6,760 nucleotides of DNA from Brevundimonas sp. UBA7534 (GCF_002479325.1 NZ_DLMO01000183.1:8072-14831), one strand, 5' to 3'. Positions 1-6,454 are shown, counted from the stretch's first letter. Numbers and translations: made by a program. Notes: generated by a model not told the origin, from the letters alone.

Positions 1-71
1 GCCTCGATCTGCACCTCGGCCGGGTCGACAAAGGACTTGAAGCCGACGAGCCGCAGGCGCTGAAACTGCAT
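1..71 (-). CDS. smc: SMC chromosome segregation protein, N-terminal 23 codons (partial)
   Basis: Only the start of the gene is in the window; the rest lies beyond the left edge. The minus-strand ATG at 69-71 opens MQFQRLRLVGFKSFVDP, followed by AEVQIEA. This is the characteristic first beta-strand segment of the SMC ATPase head (L-x-G-F-K-S-F), just ahead of the Walker A region. SMC forms the ring-shaped ATPase that compacts and segregates the chromosome with ScpA/ScpB. The start codon sits 12 nt after the stop of the upstream thioredoxin-fold gene and has no clear Shine-Dalgarno (only a GAG 3 nt before the ATG). Translation is therefore probably coupled to, and transcription shared with, the dsbA-like genes. 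The assignment rests on this short but distinctive N-terminus. Confidence 0.88.
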   Translation of the reverse strand, partial: MQFQRLRLVGFKSFVDPAEVQIE

Positions 72-83
72 CGGCTCAGGCGG

Positions 84-680
84 TCAGGGCAGCAGCGGCT
101 CGATCGCCGCGGCCAGGCCGTCCAGCGAAGTGTTCTCCACCCGCTTGCCGTTGACGAAGAAGCTGGGCGTGCCGGTGACGCCGGCGGCCTGGGCGTCGGC
201 GATCTGTGCGTCCAGCGCCGCCTGGGTGGCCGGATCCTCGACGCAGGCGCCGACCTCTTCGGCCGTGCGGCCGCCGACGTCGATGGCGTTCAGGAACCAG
301 CCGGCCGGATAGCGCATCAGGTGCGCCGCCTCCTGCTGGGCCATCATCAGTTCGATGGCGGCGAAGGCCTTGTCCGGCGCGACGCAGCGCGTGACCTTGG
401 CCGCCAGGGTCGCCACGGGCGCCGGCGCGGTCGGCAGGTCGCGATAGACGAAGCGGACCTGGCCCGTGTCGACGAACCGCGTCTTGAACTCGGGCAGGAC
501 CGTGTTGGTCCAGGCCGCGCAGTGCGGGCAGGTCAGGGACGAATATTCGATCACCGTAACCGGCGCGTCCGCCGAACCCAGGGTCCGGTCGGCGGGGGTG
601 ACCGCCGCCGGCTCGGCCGCCAGAGCGGCGGCGGGCGCGGCGGCCAGCAGGGCCAGCCCCAGCAGCGCGGATCGGATCAT
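84..680 (-). CDS. DsbA-family thiol:disulfide oxidoreductase, periplasmic (second of tandem pair)
   Basis: A 198-aa secreted thioredoxin-fold protein. Residues 1-21 form a Sec signal peptide (MIRSALLGL, then an Ala/Leu-rich core) with likely cleavage after ALA at 21/22. The redox motif CPHC is at C51-C54 within EYSSLTCPHC. The cis-proline loop is GVTGTP at T171-P172, followed by SFFVNG, as in DsbA and Thioredoxin_4 proteins. Two further cysteines, C99 and C146, match those of the upstream paralogue and probably form a structural disulfide. The expected role is oxidising or shuffling disulfides in exported proteins; the substrate is unknown. ATG 680 is chosen because it gives a compact signal peptide. 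A GTG at 692, overlapping the upstream TGA (GTGA), would add four residues and is a real alternative. Neither start has a good Shine-Dalgarno, which suggests coupling to the preceding gene. smc begins 12 nt after the stop. Confidence 0.9.
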   Translation of the reverse strand: MIRSALLGLALLAAAPAAALAAEPAAVTPADRTLGSADAPVTVIEYSSLTCPHCAAWTNTVLPEFKTRFVDTGQVRFVYRDLPTAPAPVATLAAKVTRCVAPDKAFAAIELMMAQQEAAHLMRYPAGWFLNAIDVGGRTAEEVGACVEDPATQAALDAQIADAQAAGVTGTPSFFVNGKRVENTSLDGLAAAIEPLLP

Positions 681-688
681 GCCGGTCT

Positions 689-1333
689 TCACTTGTTCAG
701 TTCGGCGTCGATGGCGGTCGACAGGTCGGCCAGGCTGGCGCCCTCGCCGCCGGGAGTGATGACCTGAGTGCCGTTGACGTAGAAGGCCGGGGTGCCGGTC
801 ACGCCCTGGGCGCGGGCGGCCTGGATGCGCTGATCCATGGCGGCGATGGCGTCCTTGTCGGTGATGCACTGGTTGAACTGTTCTTCCGACAGCCCCGCGG
901 CCTGGGCGGTGCGCAGCAGCCAGTCGCGCGGCGAGGTGGTGATCATCTCCTGTTGCGTCGCCATCAGTTGGTGCACCACGTCGAAATACTTGTCGTCGCC
1001 GGCGCAGCGCGCGACCAGGAAGCCGGCGGTCGCGGCGTCGACCGGCGGCGTGGGCAGCTCGCGGAAGATGTAGCGGACCTTGTTGGTGTCGACGTACTTG
1101 GCCTTGAAGCCCGGCCAGGTGTTTGTTTGCCAAAGGGCGCAGTGCGGGCAGGTGACGGAGGCGTATTCGACCACCGTGACCTTGGCGCCTTCCGGGGCGC
1201 CCATGGCCATGTCGCCCTCGGCCGCGCCCTTGGCGCCCCCGTTGCAGGCGGAGAGAGCCATCGCCGCCAGGGCGGCGCCGGTGATGGCGGCGCGGCGGCT
1301 CATGCGGGCGAAACGGGATTCGGTCGGGGCCAT
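689..1333 (-). CDS. DsbA-family thiol:disulfide oxidoreductase, predicted lipoprotein (first of tandem pair)
   Basis: A 214-aa thioredoxin-fold protein. After an N-terminal stretch with SRR at 12-14 and a hydrophobic core, a lipobox LSAC ends at C30, so the mature protein is probably a lipoprotein. Position +2 is Asn rather than Asp, which by the E. coli rule does not retain it in the inner membrane. A Gly/Ala-rich linker leads to EYASVTCPHC (C62-C65). The cis-Pro loop GVTGTP ends at P182, followed by AFYVNG. C110 and C156 are a second conserved pair. The sequence is closely related to the next gene along its whole catalytic domain, so the pair looks like a tandem duplication. The start at 1333 is supported by AAGGA six nt upstream; Met11 (1303) would leave a shorter classical lipoprotein signal but has no Shine-Dalgarno. 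The stop touches the start region of the second copy. Confidence 0.92.
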   Translation of the reverse strand: MAPTESRFARMSRRAAITGAALAAMALSACNGGAKGAAEGDMAMGAPEGAKVTVVEYASVTCPHCALWQTNTWPGFKAKYVDTNKVRYIFRELPTPPVDAATAGFLVARCAGDDKYFDVVHQLMATQQEMITTSPRDWLLRTAQAAGLSEEQFNQCITDKDAIAAMDQRIQAARAQGVTGTPAFYVNGTQVITPGGEGASLADLSTAIDAELNK

Positions 1334-1429
1334 GGGACGTCCTTGGTCAGCGCTATGACGGATGATCGCGCGATTCCCCCGGAACCGTGCAAGCCGAGAC
1401 TTTTCGAGAACAGGTGCGGCGAAGGTTTG
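1334..1429 (-). promoter_or_regulatory. Leader/candidate promoter region of the dsbA-dsbA-smc unit, with a GANTC site
   Basis: This 96-nt gap follows the dciA stop and is the only sizeable gap in the dciA-to-smc run, so it is the best place for an internal promoter. On the minus strand there is a -35-like TTGCAC (1387-1392) and downstream GATCAT (1362-1367), but the spacing of about 19 is poor. A GANTC sequence at 1372-1376 lies between them, and a second is inside the gene at 1317-1321. No rho-independent terminator for dciA is visible, so read-through from dciA is equally possible. The call is tentative. Confidence 0.3.
1340..1344 (-). promoter_or_regulatory. Shine-Dalgarno (AAGGA) of the lipoprotein dsbA
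   Basis: AAGGA on the minus strand, six nt before the ATG at 1333. It is one of the few clear ribosome binding sites in the window and decides the start of this gene in favour of 1333 over the internal Met codon at 1303. Confidence 0.6.
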
Positions 1430-1981
1430 TCAATCGTCGCCGTTCGTCCGCGACATCGCCGCGCGGCCCAGCCGCGCCAAGGCGGCCTTCAGCGCATCGG
1501 GGGCCTGGGCGATCGAGGCGGCCAGTTCGGCCTCGGCGGCGGCGGGCAAGGGAACGGGCGTGCGGCTGGATTTCGGCCGTTGGGCCGGCTCGGCCAGCGG
1601 TTTGACCGGGCCTTGGGCGATCCGAAGTTTTCCCACCGCGCCATCGCCCAGGAACAGGTTGACGCGGGCCAGGATCTCTTCCGACTGGTGCTGGACCAGA
1701 AGGGCCGCGGCGCCCGCGACGCGGAGCTCCAGCACGCCGGGCTGGCCGCCCCGCCCCTTGGTCAGCTTCTGGGGGCGGGTGACGCGGGCCAGCCGGTCGC
1801 CGACGATCTCGCGCCAGCGCGGCTCCAGCGCGCCGGCGCCGCGTCCGAACTGCGCGTCCAGCTTCTTGATCAGCGGCGTCAGCGCCTTGCCCGCACGGGG
1901 CGCCGGGCGGGGCGCCGGCCGGGTGCGCCGTCGCGACAGGATTTCGCGGGCCTCGGCTTCTGTGGGCAGGATGCGGCGCAT
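1430..1981 (-). CDS. dciA: DUF721 / DciA-family protein, probable replicative helicase loader
   Basis: A 183-aa basic protein with no signal peptide or membrane segment. A short Arg/Pro-rich N-terminus (17-31) leads into the DUF721 domain at about 34-124. Visible hallmarks are the helix LIKKLDAQFG, the motif W56-R-E-I-V-G61 followed by LARVTRP, an L-E-L-R-V strand, then EEILARVNLFLGDG and the strand KLRIAQG. About 60 residues rich in Ala and Pro follow (126-183), ending in a predicted helix; such tails vary in the family. DciA proteins act as operators or loaders of the DnaB helicase in bacteria without DnaC/DnaI, so the product is expected in the cytoplasm at the replication origin. Direct evidence in this lineage is limited, so function is inferred from the family. 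It is divergent from mutY across only 20 bp, with no strong Shine-Dalgarno, and may be leaderless. Confidence 0.85.
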   Translation of the reverse strand: MRRILPTEAEAREILSRRRTRPAPRPAPRAGKALTPLIKKLDAQFGRGAGALEPRWREIVGDRLARVTRPQKLTKGRGGQPGVLELRVAGAAALLVQHQSEEILARVNLFLGDGAVGKLRIAQGPVKPLAEPAQRPKSSRTPVPLPAAAEAELAASIAQAPDALKAALARLGRAAMSRTNGDD

Positions 1982-2001
1982 GGGCCTATATAGCCCGACC
2001 C
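1982..2001. promoter_or_regulatory. 20-bp divergent dciA/mutY promoter with a shared TATATA box
   Basis: The whole space between the dciA and mutY start codons is 20 bp. It contains CTATATAG (1986-1993), an AT-rich palindrome flanked by GGGC and CCC, in an otherwise very G+C-rich region. TATATA at 1987-1992 ends 9 nt before the mutY ATG and, read on the other strand, 5 nt before the dciA ATG. Both distances fit a -10 element whose transcript starts at or next to the start codon. Neither gene has a good Shine-Dalgarno. The -35 positions would lie inside the opposite coding region and are not close to TTGAC, so the -10 reading is inference. Confidence 0.5.
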
Positions 2002-3051
2002 ATGCCGCCAGTCTCTCCCGACATCGCCCCGATCCGTTCCCGGCTGCTGGCCTGGTACGACGCCCATGCGCGCGCGCTGGCCTGGCGCGCGCCGCCGGGT
2101 GCGGCCGGCCGGACCGAGCCGTATCGCGTCTGGCTGTCGGAGGTGATGCTGCAGCAGACCACCACGGTCCACGCCACGCCCTATTTCCTGAACTTCACCG
2201 CGCGCTGGCCGACGGTGTCCGACCTGGCGGCCGCCGAGGACGCCGAGGTCATGGCCGCCTGGGCGGGGCTGGGCTACTACGCCCGCGCCCGCAACCTGCT
2301 GGCCTGCGCCCGGGCGGTGGCGCGCGATCACGGCGGCGTCTTTCCCGAGACAGAGGCGGCTTTGCTGGCCCTGCCGGGGGTCGGCGCCTACACCGCCGCC
2401 GCCGTGACGGCCATCGCCTTTGACCGCCCGGCCAATGTGGTCGACGGCAATGTCGAGCGGGTCATGGCCCGCCTGTTCGCGCTGGAGACGCCGCTTCCGG
2501 CCGCGCGGCCCGAACTGAAGCGGCTGGCGGCGCGCTTCGTCAGTGATCATCGGCCCGGCGACTGGGCCCAGGCGCTGATGGACCTGGGCGCGACCGTGTG
2601 CCGACCCCGCTCGCCTTTGTGCGGCCAGTGCCCGATCAGCGCCGACTGCGCGGGCTTCGCCGCGGGCGCGCCTGAGCGATTTCCCGTCCGGGCAAAGAAG
2701 GCCGACAAGCCGCGTCGTCACGGGGTGGCCTATGTGATCCTGGACGACAAGGGGCGGGTGGCGCTGGAGCGGCGGCCGGACAAGGGCCTGCTGGGCGGAA
2801 TGCTGGGTCTGCCCACCAGCGACTGGGCGACCGTTGTCGAGCCCCGCACGCCGCCGTTCCCGGGGGATTGGCGCGACGCCGGCGCGGTCGAGCACGTCTT
2901 CACCCACTTCGGCCTGACCCTGCACGTCCGCTCGATCCGGGCCGGCGGCGGCGACGCCTATCAATGGAGCGACCCGGACGCCGCCCGCGCCGCCCTACCT
3001 ACCGTCTTCGCCAAGGCGCTGGACCGAGGCCTGGCGCCGGACCTTTTCTAA
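2002..3051 (+). CDS. mutY: Adenine DNA glycosylase MutY
   Basis: A 349-aa base-excision repair enzyme that removes adenine mispaired with 8-oxoguanine. The catalytic Glu is E47 in WLSEVMLQQT. The helix-hairpin-helix LPGVGAYTA is at 124-132, and the catalytic Asp D148 lies in VVDGNV. The E47-to-D148 spacing of 101 residues equals that of E. coli E37 to D138. The 4Fe-4S cluster cysteines are C200-x6-C207-x2-C210-x5-C216. The C-terminal Nudix-like domain (about 240-345) recognises 8-oxoG; its FSH loop reads F300-T-H302 here, a conservative Ser-to-Thr change. Length is typical for the family. The ATG at 2002 is the only sensible start given dciA 20 bp upstream. No Shine-Dalgarno is present; a TATATA box 9 nt upstream suggests a leaderless mRNA. 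The 3' end overlaps the convergent debranching-type gene by 4 bp. Confidence 0.97.
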   Translation: MPPVSPDIAPIRSRLLAWYDAHARALAWRAPPGAAGRTEPYRVWLSEVMLQQTTTVHATPYFLNFTARWPTVSDLAAAEDAEVMAAWAGLGYYARARNLLACARAVARDHGGVFPETEAALLALPGVGAYTAAAVTAIAFDRPANVVDGNVERVMARLFALETPLPAARPELKRLAARFVSDHRPGDWAQALMDLGATVCRPRSPLCGQCPISADCAGFAAGAPERFPVRAKKADKPRRHGVAYVILDDKGRVALERRPDKGLLGGMLGLPTSDWATVVEPRTPPFPGDWRDAGAVEHVFTHFGLTLHVRSIRAGGGDAYQWSDPDAARAALPTVFAKALDRGLAPDLF

Positions 3052-5267
3052 CGCAGGGTTCGCACGGAAACCCGGCCTTGCTTGTTGCGCGGGATGACGA
3101 CCGAGCGTCCGTCGACGCGCTGGATAGCCAGGTCCAGGCTGGCCTCGCCCACCGTCAGGTTGCGGATCAGCAGCCGCTCGAGCCCGTCGGGCAGGGTCGG
3201 ATCCGCCATGTCGACGGTTCCGGTCCAGGCGTCGATCGACAGGCCCAGCGCCGCCTGCAGCATCAGGAACACCGACCCGGCCGCCCAAGCCTGGGGCAGG
3301 CAGGCGACGGGATAGGCGATGGGCGGCTCGCCCGGCGTCCGCGCAAAGCCGCAGAACAGTTCCGGCAGGCGCAGGTGGAAATGGGTGGCGGCGTCGAAGA
3401 TTTCGCTCAGGATTTCGGCCACGGCGCCGCGCTCGCCGTAGTTGGCCATGCCGGCGGCGGCCATGGCGGTGTCGTGGGGCCAGACCGACCCGTTATGATA
3501 GCTCATCGGATTGTAGCGCGCCTGGCCCAGTTCCAGGGTCCGAACGCCCCAGCCGGTGCGGAACTCGGCCGACAGCAGCCGCTTCGTCACCTTGCGCGCG
3601 CGCTCGGCCGACGGCAGGCCGGTGAACAGCAGGTGGCCGGCGTTGGAGGCGATGGCGCGGCAGGGCTCCCCGTCTCCATCCAGGGCCACGGCGTAGAAGC
3701 CCTGGTCCTCCATCCAGTATTTCTCTTCCACCAGAGCGCGGACCTGTTCGGCCCTCATCCGCCATTCGGGCGCGCGGTCGTCATGCAGTCGCTCGCCCAG
3801 GTCGGCCAGGGCGCGCCAGGCGGCGAAGGCGTAGCCTTGCACCTCCAGCAGGGCGATCGGCCCCTTGGGGAACCGGCCATCGGCGTGGAAGATGGAATCC
3901 TCGGAATCCTTCCAGCCCTGGTTCGACAGGCCGGTGTCGGCGCCGCGCTGATAGTCGATCAGGCCGTCGCCGTTGCTGTCGCCATAGTCGCGCATCCAGT
4001 CGGCCGCCGCGATCAGGTTGGGCCACAGCTTGCGGATCAGGTCCAGATCGCCGGTGCGGCTGGCGTAGGCGCCGGCCAGGGCGATGAACAGGCAGGTCGT
4101 GTCGACGCCGCCGTAGTAGAGGCCGAAGGGCACTTCGTGCAGGGCGCTCATTTCGCCGCCGCGCGTCTCGTGCATGATCTTGCCGGGTTGGCTGTCCTGG
4201 AAGGCGCTGGTCTCGGTAGCCTGGCGCGACGCCAGGTAGGTCAGCACGCCCTTGGCCAGCGACGGGTCCAGCCACAGCATCTGCCAGGCGGCGATGATGC
4301 CGTCGCGCCCGAACGGGGTCGAGAACCACGGCGTTCCGGCGTAGGGGTAGGGGCCGGTCGGCAGATCGGTGGTCAACAGCGCCATGTCGGCGCGCGACTG
4401 GTCCAGCCAGTCGTTGAAGCGCGGGCTGCGCGGGCCGCGCACCGTCGCTCCGCGGCGACGCTTGGCCCGCATGGCCAGGCGCGCCTGGATGGCGTTCAGC
4501 CGCCACCGGGTGGGGTCGGGCGCCTCGCAGCTGTCGACGCCGCATTCGACGAACAACTCCACCTGGCGGCCCTTGGGCAGGCTGAACATGAACTCGGCGC
4601 GCGTCGCGCTCAGGCGCGCGGGCGGCTCGGAGAAGGCCAGGCAACTGCGGCGCTCGACCGCATCAAGACCGGTGTAGCGGAAGGTGACGCGCCTTCCGTC
4701 CATCTCCGGCGGATGGATGGTTCCGCGGCGGGGGCGGGGAGTGCCGCGCACTTGGAAGATGTCGGCGAAGTCGGCCCCGAACTCGAACGACAACGGCAGC
4801 AGCACGTCCTCGACCCCGTGGTTGGTCATCTGGACGCGCTCGAACATCCGCCGGCCCCAGAGGAAGCGCCGCCGCTCGATGTGCAGCACCCCGGCGGGCG
4901 CCGACCGACCGCCCATCGGGGGCAGCGGACGGTTGGTGGTGTGGCAGGAGAAGAAGACGTTGTCCTGGCTGACGCCCGATGACAGGCGCGAGGGCCGAAG
5001 TTGCCCCACATTCATCACCCATCGCGACAGGACGCGGGTGTCGCCGGCGAACAGCCCGTCGGCACCGCCCCTCATGTCGCCCCAGCCGTCGGCGACAAGG
5101 AAGGCGTCGCCTTCCTTCAGCGCCATCAGCTGTTCCAGGCCGGAAGCTTCGACGGATTCGCCGGCGGTCAGTTGGGTCGAATAGGCGTCGTCCACGCGGT
5201 CTTCCCCTTGTTGAAAGGCCGATACGAGCATTCCACCCGAATGCGGCGCTGAATGGCCGCTTGCCAT
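3048..5267 (-). CDS. Glycogen-debranching-enzyme-like (amylo-alpha-1,6-glucosidase type) protein
   Basis: A 739-aa cytoplasmic protein without a signal peptide. The N-terminal half (about 45-265) is the beta-rich GDE N-terminal domain, marked by ALKEGDAFLVADGWGD and FAGDTRVLSR. The C-terminal half is an (alpha/alpha)6 glycosidase. Its motifs in order are TPFGRDGI (317-324), HETRGGE (366-372), a Ca-loop-like DSNGDGLID (430-438), NQGWKDSED (449-457), YNPMSYHNGSVWPHD (585-599) and PELFCGF (635-641). D454 or D457 and E636 are the likely catalytic acids (inferred from related families). The expected activity is hydrolysis of alpha-1,6-linked or related glucan; the true substrate of this bacterial subgroup is unsettled. 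It lies downstream of a GT4 gene on the same strand, 63 nt away, with a stem-loop between. The start is uncertain: ATG 5267, ATG 5231 (Met13) and GTG 5195 (Val25, preceded by AAGGGG about 8 nt upstream) are all possible. The last would leave room for a promoter. Confidence 0.88.
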   Translation of the reverse strand: MASGHSAPHSGGMLVSAFQQGEDRVDDAYSTQLTAGESVEASGLEQLMALKEGDAFLVADGWGDMRGGADGLFAGDTRVLSRWVMNVGQLRPSRLSSGVSQDNVFFSCHTTNRPLPPMGGRSAPAGVLHIERRRFLWGRRMFERVQMTNHGVEDVLLPLSFEFGADFADIFQVRGTPRPRRGTIHPPEMDGRRVTFRYTGLDAVERRSCLAFSEPPARLSATRAEFMFSLPKGRQVELFVECGVDSCEAPDPTRWRLNAIQARLAMRAKRRRGATVRGPRSPRFNDWLDQSRADMALLTTDLPTGPYPYAGTPWFSTPFGRDGIIAAWQMLWLDPSLAKGVLTYLASRQATETSAFQDSQPGKIMHETRGGEMSALHEVPFGLYYGGVDTTCLFIALAGAYASRTGDLDLIRKLWPNLIAAADWMRDYGDSNGDGLIDYQRGADTGLSNQGWKDSEDSIFHADGRFPKGPIALLEVQGYAFAAWRALADLGERLHDDRAPEWRMRAEQVRALVEEKYWMEDQGFYAVALDGDGEPCRAIASNAGHLLFTGLPSAERARKVTKRLLSAEFRTGWGVRTLELGQARYNPMSYHNGSVWPHDTAMAAAGMANYGERGAVAEILSEIFDAATHFHLRLPELFCGFARTPGEPPIAYPVACLPQAWAAGSVFLMLQAALGLSIDAWTGTVDMADPTLPDGLERLLIRNLTVGEASLDLAIQRVDGRSVVIPRNKQGRVSVRTLR

Positions 5268-5278
5268 GCAAATGAAGA

Positions 5279-5307
5279 AGGCGGCGGAGGGTTCACCTCC
5301 GCCGCCT
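5279..5307 (-). terminator. Perfect 12-bp stem-loop between the glycosyltransferase and debranching-type genes
   Basis: AGGCGGCGGAGG (5279-5290) and its exact complement CCTCCGCCGCCT (5296-5307) enclose a 5-nt loop. On the minus strand the stem begins 23 nt after the glycosyltransferase stop and is followed by TCTTCATTT, a moderate U-rich tail, so it looks like an intrinsic terminator or attenuator for that gene. On the plus strand the stem is followed by GAATTTTC. It ends only 11 nt before the longest possible start of the next gene, so it probably limits read-through into that gene. Confidence 0.65.
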
Positions 5308-5330
5308 GAATTTTCACTGGCGACGGTCGA

Positions 5331-6446
5331 TCAGGCCAGGGCCGCGAAGCTGCGCTCCTCGTCCATCGGACGAAGCGGCGTGACGACCTCTGGCAAGGAA
5401 GTCTCGGCGAACGGGCGCTTGGCCAGCAGATCGCCGTAGACGTCCAGATAGCGCCGCGCCATGGCGGTCGCCGAGAACCGCAGGTCGAAGCGCGCCCGGA
5501 TGGCTTCGCGATCCAGCAGATGGGCGCGGCCCGCAGCGGCGACAGCCTGCTCCATCGTATCGACCAGGAAGCCGGTGGCCCCATCCTCGATCACCTCGGG
5601 CGTGGAGCCGCAGCGGAAGGCGATCACCGGCGTGCCGCAGGCCATGGCCTCGATCATCACCAGACCGAACGGCTCGGGCCAGTCGATGGGAAACAGCAGG
5701 GCGTCGGCTCCCCCCAGGAAGGCCGACTTCTGGTGGTCGCCGATCTCGCCGACGAACTCGACCAAGGGATTGCCGACGACCAGCGGCTGGATCACCTCTT
5801 CCCAATATCGCTTGTCGGCCGCGTCGACCTTGGCCGCTATCTTCAGGGGCTTGCCCAGCTTGGTGGCGATCTCGATGGCGCGGTCGGGGCGCTTTTCCGG
5901 GGAAATGCGTCCCAGGAACGCCAGGTAACCCTCGGACTTGGGCGCGAAGCGATAGAGGTCGCCCGGCATCCCGTGGTGAACCGTGGCCTTCCAGTTGGCG
6001 AAGGACAGCGGCTTGCGCTGATCGTCCGAGATCGAGACCAGACCGTATTGGTCCCAGCGCTGGTAGACGCCAGGCAGATCCTTCATGTCCAGCCGGCCAT
6101 GCAGGGTGGTGATCGTCTTGTCGGCGTACTGACGGAACAGCGGGAAGTGGATCATGTCGGTGTGGAAGTGGATGACGTCGAAGTCGTCCGCGCGGTCCAG
6201 CACCTCGGTCAGCATGGTGATATGGGCCGCCAGGTCCGACTTCAGCGGGGCCGGATCCAGGCGGATCGCCTGGTCTCGCACCGGCACCAGCCGCGCCTTG
6301 GTATGGGCGTCGGCGCTGGCGAACAGGGTGACGTCGTGGCCCAGGTCGACCAGGGCGTCCGTGAGGTGGGCCACCACACGTTCGGTTCCGCCGTAAAGCC
6401 GCGGCGGCACGGCTTCGTACAAGGGGGTGACCTGGGCGATCTTCAT
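5331..6446 (-). CDS. Family 4 (GT-B fold) glycosyltransferase
   Basis: A 371-aa cytoplasmic retaining-type glycosyltransferase. The N-terminal Rossmann domain starts MKIAQVTPLYEAVPP with the glycine-rich YGGTERVV (18-25), the acceptor-side loop of GT4 enzymes, and contains DVIHFHTDM. The C-terminal donor-binding domain has GRISPEK (179-185, with R180 and K185 as expected diphosphate contacts). It also has the GT4 E-x7-E signature EPFGLVMIE (E258, E266), then ACGTPVIAF and GSTPEVIEDG. There are no membrane segments. Donor and acceptor cannot be read from sequence. Close linkage to a debranching-type glycosidase suggests a cytoplasmic glucan or glycoside as common substrate (inference). The start at 6446 has GGAG eight nt upstream. 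The gene leads a two-gene unit; a 200-nt gap separates it from ccrM. Confidence 0.92.
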   Translation of the reverse strand: MKIAQVTPLYEAVPPRLYGGTERVVAHLTDALVDLGHDVTLFASADAHTKARLVPVRDQAIRLDPAPLKSDLAAHITMLTEVLDRADDFDVIHFHTDMIHFPLFRQYADKTITTLHGRLDMKDLPGVYQRWDQYGLVSISDDQRKPLSFANWKATVHHGMPGDLYRFAPKSEGYLAFLGRISPEKRPDRAIEIATKLGKPLKIAAKVDAADKRYWEEVIQPLVVGNPLVEFVGEIGDHQKSAFLGGADALLFPIDWPEPFGLVMIEAMACGTPVIAFRCGSTPEVIEDGATGFLVDTMEQAVAAAGRAHLLDREAIRARFDLRFSATAMARRYLDVYGDLLAKRPFAETSLPEVVTPLRPMDEERSFAALA

Positions 6447-6454
6447 GATGTGTG

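Noticed and set aside
681..1133. In-frame upstream extension of the second dsbA (would give 349 residues)
   Set aside because: The extra part overlaps the first dsbA in another frame, is Arg/Gly/His-rich, and would bury the signal peptide in the middle of the protein.
1381..1415. GGAAC on the plus strand as an EcfG (general stress sigma factor) -35 element
   Set aside because: No GTT-type -10 follows at 16-19 nt and no gene starts downstream on that strand.
953..1993. 346-codon plus-strand open frame opposite dsbA and dciA
   Set aside because: It covers two real minus-strand genes and the gap between them, has no domain signal and a compositional bias typical of G+C-rich shadows.
1879..2964. 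361-codon open frame on the minus strand opposite mutY
   Set aside because: It is antisense to an intact mutY with all catalytic and Fe-S residues and has a low-complexity Arg/Gly/Gln-rich composition; a shadow frame.
2868..4982. 704-codon open frame on the plus strand across the end of mutY and most of the debranching-type gene
   Set aside because: It runs antisense to a protein with clear conserved motifs, is rich in Gly, Arg, Ala, His and Gln without recognisable domains, and is the usual mirror frame of a high-G+C gene.
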